Shown here piece by piece: positions 32,347-44,828 of a stretch of 64,000 nt of DNA. Location: positions 28,300,405-28,364,404 of the forward strand of contig CM037870.1 of NCBI GenBank assembly GCA_021292105.1. The letters run 5' to 3'. The notes beneath the pieces were generated by a model. It searched no databases. It had not been told where the DNA came from and saw only the letters and a list, made by a program, of their open reading frames with translations. The position numbers were made by a program, and so were the translations under genes. The stretch comes from Anadara kagoshimensis (Eukaryota > Mollusca > Bivalvia > Arcoida > Arcidae). How positions within the stretch are numbered: the stretch's first letter is position 1; each line of letters begins with the position of its first letter.

Positions 32347-34391
32347 GCTTGTCCTTATGTTTCAGCATCATGGTTTGTTTGATGTCTTGTTCCAGCATCA
32401 TGATTTGTTTGATGTCATGCTTCAGCCATTAATTTGCTTGATGTCATGTTTCAGCCATTTATTTGTTTATCCTTATGTTTAAGCACCATGGTTTCCTTGT
32501 CCTTATGTTTAAGAACCATGGTTTGCTTGTCCTTATGTTTCAGCACCATGGTTTGCTTGTCCTTATGTTTCAGCACCATGGTTTCCTTGTCCTTATGTTT
32601 AAGAACCATGGTTTGCTTGTCCTTATGTTTCAGCACCATGGTTTGCTTGTCCTTATGTTTCAGCACCATGGTTTGCTTGTCCTTATGTTTAAGAACCATG
32701 GTTTGCTTGTCCTTATGTTTCAGCACCATGGTTTGCTTGTCCTTATGTTTCAGCACCATGGTTTGCTTGTCCTTATGTTTCAGCACCATGGTTTGCTTGT
32801 TCTCATGTTTCAGCACCATGATATGTTTGATATCATGCTTCAGCCAATCATTTGCTTGAAGTCATGTTTTAGCCATTTATTTGCTTGTCCTTATGTTCCA
32901 GCACCATGATTTGTTTGATTTCATGTTCCAGCATCATGATTTGTTTGATGTCATGTTTCAGCCATTGATTTGTTTGATGTCATGTTTAAGCACCATGATT
33001 TGTTTGATGTCATTCTTCAGCCATTGATTTGCTTGTCCTCATGTTCCAGCATCATGATTTGTTTGATGTCATGTTTCAGCCATTGATTTGTTTGATGTCA
33101 TGTTTAAGCACCATGATTTGTTTGATGTCATTCTTCAGCCATTGATTTGCTTTTTCTCATGTTCCAGCACCATGATTTGTTTGATGTCATGTTCCAGCAC
33201 CATGATTTGTTTGATGTCATGTTCCAGCATCATGATTTGTTTGATGTCATGTTTAAGCACCATGATTTGTTTGATGTCATTCTTCAGCCATTGATTTGCT
33301 TGTCCTCATGTTTCAGCACATGATTTGTTTGATGTCATGCTTCAGCCATTGATTTTTCTTGTCCTCATGTTTCAGCATCATGATTTGTTTGATGTCTTGT
33401 TCCAGCATAATGATTTGTTTGATGTCATGTTTCAGCCATTGATTTGCTTGTCCTCATGTTTCAGCACATGGTTTGTTTGATGTCATGCTTCAGTCATTGA
33501 TTTGCTTGTCCTCATGTTTCAGCATCATGATTTGTTTGATGTCATGCTTCAGCCATTGATTTTTCTTGTCCTCATGTTTCAGCATCATGATTTGTTTTGA
33601 TATCATGTTCCAGCCATTGATTTTTCTTGTCCTCATGTTCCAGCATCATGATTTGTTTGATGTCATGTTTCAGCACCATGATTTGTTTGATGTCATGTTC
33701 CAGCCATTGATTTTTCTTGTCCTTATGTTTCAGCACCATGATTCATTTGATGCCATGATTCAGGCATTGATTTGCTTGTCCTCATGTTTCAGCACCATGA
33801 TTTGTTTGATGTCATGTTTCAGCCATTTATTTGCTTGTCCTCATGTTTCAGCACCATGATTCGTTTGATGTCATGTTCCAGCCATTGATTTTGCTTGTCC
33901 ATGTGTTTCAGCATCATGATTTGTTTGTTGTCATGCTTCAGCCATTGATTTGCTTTTTCTCATGTTTAGGCACCATGATTTGTTTGATTTGTCATGTTTC
34001 AGCCATTGATTTGCTTGTCCTCATGTTTCAGCATCATGGTTTGTTTGTTGTAATGTTCCAGCATCATGATTTGTTTGATGTCATGTTTCAGCCATTGATT
34101 TGTTTGTCCTCATGTTTAAGCACCATGATTTGTTTGATGTCATGCTTCATCCATTGATTTGCTCTTTCTCATGTTTCAGCCCTATGATTTGTTTGATGTC
34201 ATGTTTCAACCATTGATTTGCTTGTCCTCATGTTTCAGCACCATGATTTGTTTGATGTCATGTTTCAGCCATTGATTTGCTTGTCCTCATGTTTTAGCAC
34301 CATGATTTGTTTGATGTCATGTTTCAGCCCTATGCTTTGTTTGACCTCATACACCTTTATTGTTACTCATCTATTTTTTCTATATTCACAG

Positions 34392-34557
34392 AAATGAAGT
34401 TTGGCGATACAACTACAGACCAAACAACAGCCCGAAAGATGATGCTGTAATGTTAAGAAGAACTGTATTTAGAAGTTTTAAACCAGCACTTGCAGCGGCT
34501 TTATTAACAGTTGGCGTGAAATATGTGTTTTTTTCTTCTGAAGAAGAGCATCATTAA
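34392..34557 (+). CDS. NDUFB3: NADH dehydrogenase (ubiquinone) 1 beta subcomplex subunit 3, exon 2
   Basis: The acceptor is TATATTCACAG|AAATG in phase 2. The exon completes an Arg codon and encodes NEVWRYNYRPNN, the conserved RNExWRY block that follows GLRxPW, then FRSFKPALAAALLTVGVKYV, the single membrane helix, and a charged tail ending EEEHH-stop. The family tail is also charged and His-rich at the end. The acceptor lies just right of the 30-bp array. Confidence 0.93.
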
Positions 34558-34848
34558 TTGAAAAAGTTTATGTGTTTATTTTTTATTTTGTTAGAAATTG
34601 TTTTGTCTAGAGAATGGCTGTTTCAGATACGTGTAGCAGTATGTACAAAAATGTACTAATAATGATAGTAATAACTGACTTTTGACACTTTCTTTGATTG
34701 CTGTGAAGAACATAATAACAATTTAGTACATCTATGACTTGACATCTGGCTTATTAATTTAATTATTTTAAAAGAGACATATAAAAAAAAAAATGTAAAA
34801 CTTACAATTTGTTGTTTTTATTACTGTGTTGGGTAGAATTTATTAATT
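34558..34848 (+). other. NDUFB3 3' UTR and flank
   Basis: AT-rich. I see no canonical AATAAA within the first 250 bases, and the cleavage site cannot be placed. Confidence 0.4.
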
Positions 34849-34849
34849 A

Positions 34850-35177
34850 AATGGCGTTTTACATCCCACTCAAGAATATTTCACTTGTATCTACACATCA
34901 CCAGCTATAGGTGAAGTAGCAGAAAATTTACCTTTGCAGTGTGCTGATGGCAATGTGCAGGGAGGGTTCTTTATTATTGCTATGCCTACCTTGACACAGG
35001 CATCGGTTTGTAAAGTCTCTTCTAAAGAACCCCATGACTTTCATTTCTAAGTGCTTAGTGCTTGGTGAAGAATAGTCACTACCTATTTTCAAGTCTTGGT
35101 CACACCTGGCCAGGGTTCCAACCTAAGACCTATCACAAACAGAGCAAGTGTTCTACCAATTGTGCTACCTTAGTGGT
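34850..35177 (-). mobile_element. SINE family A copy
   Basis: It runs from 'aatggcgttttacatcccac' to a tRNA-like head ('accactaaggtagcacaatt' on the minus strand), with family A motifs in order. Confidence 0.8.
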
Positions 35178-35639
35178 GTGTATAAAGAAGGGGTGAATCG
35201 ATTCATAATGTTACAACTGTATCACAATTTTTCCTTCATGATACAATACAGTTATCTTTCAAAAAAAAAAGATTGATATCTTTAACCCCAAAAACAGTAT
35301 AGAGGGTATATAGGAATCGGATGCATTTGTCCCGGTATTGTGTCCTCTCCATGTGTTCCATTTCTTTGGATGAATTTGATCAAACTTTGCACAAATGTTA
35401 ACCAACACAAGACAATGAGTCAAGGGTAAAGGTCATACTAGTATATAAATAACACTTCACCAGTAGGGTGGGGGGGGGGGATGTTGTTAAGCAAATTCTG
35501 GTACATGTCTTATACTTGGTAACAGCCAGAAACATGAAATAACACAAAACAGCCAGTTAAGACATTTATATTATTAAAAACAAATGTATTGCCACCTGCG
35601 ATCACTGATAATAAAATTTCAGATTTTGGATGTGCACTG

Positions 35640-36000
35640 GAGTAAATATTGAGGGGTGTGGTTATTATGTACAATATTGACAGATTTCCGGCCACACACA
35701 ATGTTCCGACATAGGCCTGGCATGCTTGAATTACACACAAAAAGAAAGAAAACTTGGCCTGAATTGTGCCGTTTACAATATCATTATACAATATTGACTG
35801 ATCTCCGGCCACACACAATGTTCTGACATAGGCCTGGCATGCTTGAATTACATACAAAAAGAATGAAAATTCGGCCTGAATTGAGCCATTTAATTACATC
35901 ACTGACACTAGTATGTTATTAGTTGCTGTAACGCTGCTTTGGTACTGTGATGGTGGCCAGTGAAGGAACATAAAAGGCATGGTTGTTGGCAATACATCAA
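35640..36000. mobile_element. DNA-element remnant with 117-bp tandem duplication
   Basis: 'acaatattgacagatttccg' and the following 100 bases at 35671-35787 are repeated with about 10 differences at 35788-35888. The flanking part 'ttgctgtaacgctgctttgg' to 'gaaggaacataaaaggca' is the complement of 10985-11040. A 115-codon minus-strand frame across the repeat is not taken as a gene. Confidence 0.6.
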
Positions 36001-36352
36001 TTGACCCTCAACAATCCCACATATTTGACATCCAGCTGTTCTAATACTCGCATTTGAAGATTGAAACTTAGCCTTATTTTACTAAACAAACCAAAAACCT
36101 TTGCTTATATTTATATACATGTATATAATATAAATATATATACAGTTCGCTTGCCAAAGGTTGGCAGTTTTCTCTGGGTACTTTCAACTGACAGCCTCAA
36201 TATAAGTGAGAGTTAATTGACTGAGATGTCAAACAATATTAATCCCCTCTACTCCAGTTTCAAAGTCTTTCAAAAACTTTAATTTGAGTGTTATTTTGGA
36301 ATTTGTGATGCTATCGTTTTCAAAAATGTTCCACACAATTGTTAAGAAGTAG

Positions 36353-36803
36353 TGTTGGACTGCTTAATCGATATCTAATCGTTTGAGTGTCCGATTAGCG
36401 ATAATTGATTCTAACTTTAATAATCGATCAATTTCGATTATTTACTGAAGTTTGTTTATGGAAAAACGGAACGGTTCGTTTGATTCCACACTGACTGAGA
36501 CGAACGTCTCTTATAAAATAAGTATGAAATTATAGCTGAAATAAGTGTACTTGGAAAAGAAAACTAACACAAATGTAAGGAAGAGTTAATTCAGAAAATG
36601 GAGGATATTTTAAGTCTTAACTGAGATACAAGTATCTTGCAGATATTATCAAGACTAAAAATTAGAATTTAATCTAATTTACTTTGTAATTTCTGCTTCA
36701 ATTTATTAACCGATTATAATCGAAAAATCGATCGAAATCATCTTCCGATTATAACCGATTAATTGATTATGAAAATGCAACCGGTTCCCATCACTATCAA
36801 GAA
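36353..36803. mobile_element. possible TIR element with ATCGAT-rich subterminal repeats
   Basis: The left end 'tagtgttggactgcttaatc' and right end 'aaccggttcccatcacta' are an imperfect inverted pair, with many 'aatcgat' and 'ccgattata' motifs inside each end. 'aagaagta' occurs on both sides but is offset by 4 bases on the right. hAT-like by end sequence (inference). Confidence 0.5.
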
Positions 36804-36918
36804 GTATTGATCACATGGTACAGCGGTGACCCCCATTAATCAGGATGCTGCAGTCTGATTGTTTGTTTTTAGATAATAACTCCTGTAATATTGATCACAA
36901 TTCCATGTACAGTTATAC

Positions 36919-36933
36919 TTACAAAGTTTTAAG
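36919..36933. repeat. target site duplication, left
   Basis: TTACAAAGTTTTAAG, repeated exactly at 37270-37284. Confidence 0.95.
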
Positions 36934-37269
36934 AGTTGAGTTGAGTAATGGTGTTTAACATCCCAGTCAAGAATATTTCACTTATATCGAGATGTCGCCA
37001 GCTATAGGCGAAGGTGCAGAAATTTTGCCTGTGCGTTGCGCTGATGGCATTATACAGCAGGGTTCTTTAGCATGCCAACCTGACACGGGACCTCGTTTAT
37101 TTTAAGTTCCCATCCGAAAGAACCGTGACTTTCATTTCGTAATGCCGAGTGCTTGGCGAAAGAACAGTCACTACCCGCTTTAAAGTCTTGGGTCAGACCT
37201 GGCTGGGGATCAAACCCACGACCTTCCACTTAGGGAGCGAGCACTCTACCAACTGAGCTACCGCAGTGG
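36934..37269 (-). mobile_element. SINE family A reference copy
   Basis: 336 bp with perfect 15-bp target duplications. On the minus strand the head is tRNA-like: A box 'tagctcagttggtagagtgc' and B box 'ggtcgtgggtttgatcc'. The body and tail end in repeated 'ctcaactcaa'. This is the best-preserved member and the yardstick for the other A copies here. Confidence 0.95.
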
Positions 37270-37284
37270 TTACAAAGTTTTAAG
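37270..37284. repeat. target site duplication, right
   Basis: TTACAAAGTTTTAAG, identical to 36919-36933. Confidence 0.95.
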
Positions 37285-37299
37285 AAAGCAAGCAAATAA

Positions 37300-38515
37300 T
37301 TAGGGTACGGTAAATGATATGTGCATCTCCAATCAATGCTGATGCCTTGTACCAAGTTCCCATAAAATAGTGTTGAATAGTTTTAGAGAATTACTCTGGA
37401 CATGAATTGTCAGGACAGACTGAAAATTGAATTTAATTTCTTCCTCTTTGTTCAAAAGGCAGGGAATAGATAGATTTTGATAAAAGATTTGATCAAAGTT
37501 TTTGATAAAAGATTTGATCAAAGTTTTTGATAAGATTTTGAAAGTGTAAAAATCTTTCTTAAGAAACATCAAGAAAAGAAATTTAACATAAAATAATGCC
37601 AGTTTTATTCCAAATATAAGTTAATAAGCTTATATTAACAGAAGACATAAATTAGCAGTTTGTACATAAATTATCTATAACTGTATTGCAACATAATGAT
37701 AAATATAGCGTATAACAACTAAGTAACAATTATAATCCATCCACGATATTATAGCAGAGTAGATCTATTTATAAACATGGATCAATCTATATAATGTAAA
37801 TAGCCTGGTTTTGAAAAATGGTGTGAATATACGCATACAATAATACAGTATTAAAACCTACTGTAAACATTTAATTTTGCGTGTATTTATTTTCGCGGTA
37901 TAAGAAATTTAGACTTATCCGCTTAGTTAAATTTTTGCATTTTTAAAATATGCACTATAACACATTAAGCATAATCTAATTTTTGCTTGGTATTAATTTT
38001 CAAACAAAACAGATGACCGCAAAATAAGCGAAAATTAGTGACATATAAATATGTTAACAGTATTTGTGCAGTTAGACTCGCCCATGTTTATAAACATTCT
38101 GCCAAAATATTGTGACGGACTATAATAATACCATACTACATGTACTTATATGTACATATATATAATTATACTATAGTACTAATATATACTTTTTGTTATC
38201 TATATATAGAAACGTAAGCTTTAACACTAAATGATGTATCACTAAATGATGTATCTGTTTTACAGAGCTGTAAAAATTAAGTTATTTAATAACATAAAAT
38301 AATTCATATCTTAATGTTTTCTGAAAACCTGAAAACCACCAGTACCATTCAATAACCTACAGAACTGTATATAATGGGCAATTAAAAACAAACTTAAGAG
38401 AATTTGGAGCTAAAATAAGACCAATTACCATGCATGTCTAAACCTGCATTTTTTTTCTAGAATAGAAAGATATAAATTCATCTTGTTTTTGTTGTAATTG
38501 AACTTTAAATCAATC
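37300..38515. other. non-coding stretch
   Basis: AT-rich, with one 26-bp tandem duplication near 37484-37535 ('ttgataaaagatttgatcaa'). No gene is seen. Confidence 0.4.
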
Positions 38516-38524
38516 TAGAGTTTT

Positions 38525-38705
38525 GAACATCTAGTTGGTCAAATTCAATATGTTGAAATCCAAGAACCAAAAAATTAAACATCCAGCCAAATTCAATCTG
38601 TTAATGTCCAAGAGCAAAAAATTTAACAGCCAGCTAAATTCAAAATGTTGATGTCACAGCACCAAAAAATTTAACAGCGAACCAAATTCAATAAATTAAG
38701 GTACA
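38525..38705. repeat. imperfect tandem repeat, about 55-bp period
   Basis: 'ccaaattcaatctgttaatg' and 'agcaaaaaatttaacag' recur about three and a half times with substitutions. Confidence 0.6.
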
Positions 38706-38929
38706 AGCAATAAAATGTAGCAAAGTCTAATAATTCATATCTCACCCATCATGGTAAACAAAAAGTTTTGATAATTTTTTTTTACAAATCTTCTAACTAT
38801 GTAGACTAGCTAGCTTCATCAACTACATTCGTGTATTATTACTTCATAATAAATACTATTTCAACTCCAGGTATTGTTCTAAATCCGATATTAAAATTAT
38901 TCAACAAAATAAGACCATATCACAATGTT

Positions 38930-39090
38930 TGGTAGGGCTTCCTTTTTGTACCCCTCACCTATATTAAATAATACGTAAATTTTTTGACAGAAATGTTCAA
39001 AATGGCTTTGAGACTGTCATTTAGAAATTTTCAGTCAAACTTGAAATTTTAGTGGGGGGTTACAAATGGAAGTCCTTCCTAATATTTTAT
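38930..39090. mobile_element. possible short TIR element
   Basis: The left 'ggtagggcttcctttttgta' and right 'tacaaatggaagtccttcct' are imperfectly inverted and resemble the ends of 2286-2832. Confidence 0.4.
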
Positions 39091-39689
39091 CACAAATTAG
39101 AGCCAATGATTGTTATAATTAATCTAAAACTTTGGACTAGACTTGGATTCATATATCCATCTGAATTGTGAAGGCACAAGTAATTATGTACATGTGATTT
39201 CTGTTATTGATATAATAACAAGCTTTTTCCCTTATACATGTATACAGATATCTTTAAATTACTAAATAATGTAAATCAAGAAATTTTTGTGACAGCGAAT
39301 TTTCGTGAGAATTGGCAATTTCAAGTTATTTGCATATATTTAATTTAGCGTCATCTAATGAGTCAATGCAAATGGAAGCCAATTAGTCAAAATTAAATAT
39401 TCGCGGATGTTGTTACTCTCTCAAATTTAAATGAAAATAAAACGAACACAAAAATTTCCTGATTTACAATCCTAAATTCTATTCTCAAAAATCTATCCTC
39501 ATATAAAATAGAATACCTAATAAAATATGTACCGATATAATAAATATAACATTTCATGATAACAAAATAATTTACTATTATGTGTTGTTAATGGTCTGAT
39601 GGCAAAGAATTTATAAACCGGCAAGAGCAGTCTCTTAAGAAACAAATACCACCCGTCCCCACCCACAACTCCCAAACATAGCCTAGGCC

Positions 39690-40145
39690 AAACAGACAGA
39701 TGGATGGATGGACACTACATCTGGTATGCAACACATCGTTTACATTTGAGTGAAATTTCATTAAAATCCATCCATAGACATGGAGGATATGGAACAAAGA
39801 CAATATTGGGACCAATTACATATTATACCAGTTTTATATTTATAGCACTAGATGGCCGTTTCGGAATACAATTCCTCATCAATAGTGCTTGACCAAAATT
39901 ATGAAAACAAAATTATTTTGAAGATGTTGAAAAGCTACCCAAAGGACCAAAATATATTTTACCAAATTAAGCTAAGGAAATACTTTGCATGAGGGAGTAT
40001 ACCTTAGTTTTTGAGAAATTTCAAATTTTAACTTGCAGGAAATTTAGGCAATTATAGTATATTTCTGATGAATAAACAGACAGACAGATGGATGGACAGG
40101 GTGATTCTTAATTACTACCCAAAACTTTGTGGGTGTAATAAAAGT
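39690..40145. repeat. dispersed repeats related to 6026-6225
   Basis: 'ttaaaatccatccatagaca', 'cagacagatggatggacag' and 'gtgattcttaattactaccc' match the motif order of 6026-6225. A segment at 39855-39960 also matches 3010-3120 ('aattcctcatcaatagtgct'). Confidence 0.5.
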
Positions 40146-40549
40146 GTTGTTGTGTTTGTATAAAATCATGCCATCTTTTGCTTCATTTTTAAAAACAAAC
40201 CTGATATCAAAATAGACTGGTTGTATTCATTGCCATCAGATCATGAACAACCATGGTAACATAATCAATCAAGTCTGTCATTTCAATTATTATTGCGAAA
40301 AGTTTTTTTTTTTTTTTTACTGTTTAACCATTATATGATGTGAAAATTTCTCCTATAGAAAGTTTTTCATGAGTTAACGTTAATAAAAATAAACCCTCAT
40401 CAAGAATTGTCAATGAAACATTGGAACAATTTCTAAAATAACCAAATTGTACCATTCACAATGGATTCTAAATGAAATGATTAACTTATTACAGGGAAAA
40501 TAACTGTAGCACCAAGGAAAACATATTGTACTGCTTTCTACCTAAGGTA

Positions 40550-41703
40550 GTTTATGAGTGAATTTAATTCAACCAAAAAAAAAAAAAAAACTGGGACAGT
40601 AAATTAATAACAAATATTGAACTCTGCTTTCCTAAGAAAATTTAGTGATATGTTTTAAATTTGACAAAAACCTAGCACGAGAATAACTGGTTCAGTGTGG
40701 ATGAAACTAGAGTGCCTAACCTTTTGGAAAGTGAACTGACAAACTTTTTCACACTAGGATCTGACCGCAGTGGGGTTCAAGCCTAGGATGTGAAAGACTG
40801 CATGCTTTAAACTACTCGGACACCTAATAATTTACAGGGGAAAACTATATTTTTCTAAACATACCAAATTCTGAACTTTAAGCATTAAATTATTAAAACA
40901 TATCACATATTGTATCGTATATCACAATGGCATACATCAACTATACAGTTAACGGCAATTTGTTAAACATTAGACAACAAAAAAATTATTTCATGACATA
41001 GCATTTATAACAGTACCGGAAACTTTTTAAAAAATATTTATTAGAAATGCAAACTATTTGAATCTACATGTATGATACCAAATTTGTTCACTGTTTACAT
41101 GTGACTAATGAAATACAGACAAAATATTAAAATCTGATTCAATAAGTGATAGCAATTCCATAGAATAATCAGGGTTGCAGACAAGAAGCCCCAGGGTTCC
41201 AGAAGAGGGGCAAAAATGCAAAGGGTTGCAGAAAGGAAGGCAGGCACCCTCAGGGTTGCAGAAAGAAAGGCAGGCACCCTCATTTTATAAGTTTGTAAAA
41301 AAAAAATGAAAATCATAACAGTTAACTGAAATCTTGAAAAAGTTATAACACTGAATTTTTCAAAATCATTCATTGAAAATTCTGGACAATATCATTTTGG
41401 CATATTCTAATAAATGTTTTCAAAAATAACATTCATTTTTTTTAATATAAATATTACATTGAAAAATGTCTTATTTTTAAAAACCTTTAAAGCTTTATTT
41501 CGCACAAAATAATCAAGCAGCTGAACTAAGTAATTTGATAGCTATGTTAGCCCAATTCCTTGGTTAGCAAAATATATCTTGTACACTAATCAATACTAAA
41601 ATTTCAGCGCATGCATATAATTATTTTCAGTCAAAAACAATTCATCTATCTATATAATGGCTATTTACCATTTTGTTTTAATGATATTTTACCATATTTA
41701 TTA
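40550..41703. repeat. 1,154-bp tandem duplication, copy 1
   Basis: It begins GTTTATGAGTGAATTTAATT and ends ACCATATTTATTA. It is collinear with 41704-42857 and appears identical except for an A-run of 16 versus 17 (near 40575) and one of 5 versus 4 (near 41213). It includes a family B SINE fragment (about 40690-40830). Frame differences between the copies come only from the homopolymer change. Confidence 0.95.
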
Positions 41704-42857
41704 GTTTATGAGTGAATTTAATTCAACCAAAAAAAAAAAAAAAAACTGGGACAGTAAATTAATAACAAATATTGAACTCTGCTTTCCTAAGAAAATTTAG
41801 TGATATGTTTTAAATTTGACAAAAACCTAGCACGAGAATAACTGGTTCAGTGTGGATGAAACTAGAGTGCCTAACCTTTTGGAAAGTGAACTGACAAACT
41901 TTTTCACACTAGGATCTGACCGCAGTGGGGTTCAAGCCTAGGATGTGAAAGACTGCATGCTTTAAACTACTCGGACACCTAATAATTTACAGGGGAAAAC
42001 TATATTTTTCTAAACATACCAAATTCTGAACTTTAAGCATTAAATTATTAAAACATATCACATATTGTATCGTATATCACAATGGCATACATCAACTATA
42101 CAGTTAACGGCAATTTGTTAAACATTAGACAACAAAAAAATTATTTCATGACATAGCATTTATAACAGTACCGGAAACTTTTTAAAAAATATTTATTAGA
42201 AATGCAAACTATTTGAATCTACATGTATGATACCAAATTTGTTCACTGTTTACATGTGACTAATGAAATACAGACAAAATATTAAAATCTGATTCAATAA
42301 GTGATAGCAATTCCATAGAATAATCAGGGTTGCAGACAAGAAGCCCCAGGGTTCCAGAAGAGGGGCAAAATGCAAAGGGTTGCAGAAAGGAAGGCAGGCA
42401 CCCTCAGGGTTGCAGAAAGAAAGGCAGGCACCCTCATTTTATAAGTTTGTAAAAAAAAAATGAAAATCATAACAGTTAACTGAAATCTTGAAAAAGTTAT
42501 AACACTGAATTTTTCAAAATCATTCATTGAAAATTCTGGACAATATCATTTTGGCATATTCTAATAAATGTTTTCAAAAATAACATTCATTTTTTTTAAT
42601 ATAAATATTACATTGAAAAATGTCTTATTTTTAAAAACCTTTAAAGCTTTATTTCGCACAAAATAATCAAGCAGCTGAACTAAGTAATTTGATAGCTATG
42701 TTAGCCCAATTCCTTGGTTAGCAAAATATATCTTGTACACTAATCAATACTAAAATTTCAGCGCATGCATATAATTATTTTCAGTCAAAAACAATTCATC
42801 TATCTATATAATGGCTATTTACCATTTTGTTTTAATGATATTTTACCATATTTATTA
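41704..42857. repeat. 1,154-bp tandem duplication, copy 2
   Basis: Direct head-to-tail repeat of 40550-41703. The junction shows two to three bases of shared TTA/TA sequence. Confidence 0.95.
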
Positions 42858-42984
42858 ATTAAAATGCTTTTTAAACATTAACAACTAGGTCCGAGTCCAA
42901 TTTGCTTTTTTTTATCTTGTCGCTCAGTCTGTTTCATTCGCTTCTAGTTGTTAAAGTCCTCTATGGCGGCCACAGGTCATCTGC

Positions 42985-44215
42985 TCTTCTACAGAGGTGT
43001 CTTTAGCATGCACCGAGACACAGGACCTTGATTATGAGTCTCATTCGAAAGACTACTAGGGAAGCTCCTAGCATGTAAATTTTTCAGTTGGTTTGCCAAA
43101 GGTTGGTGTTTTTTATCAAGTACTTGCTGTAATGCCAAAATATAACAGACATTATCTTGATGGGGGTTGGTTGGTTGGTAAAAACAATATTCAGATAATT
43201 CTGCTAACCAAATTACCATCTAATTTCAGCTAATAGAGCTTTAAACAATTGGATTCTTTAATATAAGTAAAAATCAAAATGCGTTATTACCACAGACAAA
43301 AAATATGTCTTGTTTTCTTTTCATCAGTATAAAAATATATGTCATATAGTGCAAAACACATTTCACAGCTTTCCTAAGAGGGATAAAATAATACATGTTT
43401 AATTTGTCTGTTAGAAATTTCTGATTGCACATCACTACAATTAAAGTTTTAATTTGTTCATGAAAACATGAATTTATACAAGAAAAAAATTCAACAAAAG
43501 GAAAAATGGAACATTTATAGAAAGTGTGCAGGCAATTTTTATGAGCTTAGTGTGAGCATAAATTGTAACAATAAAAGGAAAATAAGAATTAAAATAAAAT
43601 TTATAAAAAATAACAACTTTATGGGAAAAAGGAAAACTGAAAGTATATGATGATTAAAGTGAGGTTGACCTATAAAAAATAACTTAATGTGAAAAAAGAA
43701 GACAATGGTAGCTAATTATGATATCCTTAATTTACAGTAAAACCTTGTTTTAATGGTCCTCCATAACTCTGTCACCTTGCTTTTGGCTAAACTTTCATGA
43801 AGTTCAAAAATCTAGTTTCAAAATTTATTAAAATCATCTGTTTGAATTATGTCTTTGGGACACCGTATTGAAATTAAGGCTAATACTTTGGGACATTGAT
43901 TGATGTTGGCCATGTGTGCCTATGGATGTATTGTATAATGGTATGCAATAACACAAGAAAGTTTAGTCAAAAGAAAATGTACATGATTGTAGAAACTGTA
44001 TGAAATATTATATAAAATTTCATTAAACCAGCTAAATGAAATTTTATAAAATCAACAAATTAAATATTAAGTGTAAATAAAATTTCAAAAAATTGGAAAA
44101 AAAGAAACTTAAATAAAATGATCGTTATGGCTAAGCCATATATATACATGTACATGTATTACTTTGATCATTCCATACACCTCAATGAAAATTACTTAAT
44201 ACTCTACTTTTTCAA
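42985..44215. other. non-coding stretch with repeat fragments
   Basis: 'tttgccaaaggttggtgttt' near 43090 is a family B SINE fragment in plus orientation. The rest is AT-rich with no gene seen. Confidence 0.4.
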
Positions 44216-44470
44216 GAAAAAAAAAACATGAGCAATTTTGTACAAGAAAAAGTGCATTTTTTATGAGAAAAATGTTCAATTTTTTTTACGAGAAAACATG
44301 TTTAAATTTTTATGAGAAAAAATAACAAATTTTCACAAGAAAAACATGTACAATTTTTTTTTACAAATTTTCACAAGAAAAACATGTACAATTTTTTACA
44401 AGAAAACATGTAAAAATGTGTAATTTTTTATGAATAAAATGTACAATTTTTTACGAGAAAACATTTTAAC
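44216..44470. repeat. imperfect A-rich tandem repeat
   Basis: 'acaagaaaaacatgtacaat' and 'ttttttacgagaaaacatg' variants recur about seven times with a period of 30-40 bases. Confidence 0.6.
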
Positions 44471-44817
44471 ATTATTTTGAAAACTTATTCCAGAACAATT
44501 TTATGTACACATGATAATATAAGACATCAAGCTCTGCTTAGATAAGGGTTATTCTTGTATGTATCACATAATACAATATAAATTTGTGTGGAAAAATAGC
44601 GAAACTTAAAAATTCAAGTACCTGGTACCATATACTTCGTATATTTATATTAACATTGAATAACAACATATAATGACTTTTCTCTCATTAGCAATTTCGA
44701 TAAAAGAAACTTTTAGGAGTTCTTTCCAATCTATTGAAATACAATTGAACATGTCTAAAAAAAAACATGTCTTCTCTCAAGATCGGTTTTTAGAGTGTTT
44801 ATCAAAACAAAGATGAT

Positions 44818-44828
44818 TGTGAAATTGG
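44818..44828. repeat. target site duplication, left
   Basis: TGTGAAATTGG, repeated at 45363-45373. The last two bases could belong to the element, which would make it a 9-bp duplication. Confidence 0.8.

Larger units (their letters stand above)
30874..34345. repeat. 30-bp minisatellite filling the NDUFB3 intron
   Basis: The unit is CATGTTTCAGCACCATGATT then TGCTTGTCCT (or TGTTTGATGT), 30 bp. It occurs in three blocks: 30874-31400 (diverged), 31978-32174, and 32347-34345 (well ordered; 32460-32820 almost perfect). Every unit carries TGTTTCAG, which resembles a splice acceptor. Open frames on both strands with 10-residue periods are repeat translations. The block gap at 31400-31977 is non-repetitive; the gap at 32175-32346 is an inserted MITE. 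Confidence 0.96.

Noticed and set aside
32434-32909. Repeat proteins in the 30-bp array (10-residue units on both strands)
   Set aside because: They lie inside the NDUFB3 intron, in a minisatellite, with frames open on both strands at once.
35510-35857. 115-residue minus-strand protein with an internal repeat
   Set aside because: The repeat is due to a 117-bp DNA duplication in a mobile-element remnant; no splice or start context.
41095-41373. Minus-strand frame, with a shorter twin at 42324-42527
   Set aside because: Low-complexity repeats of 'RVPAFLSATL' type in a duplicated non-coding block. The twin's different length comes from one A-run change.
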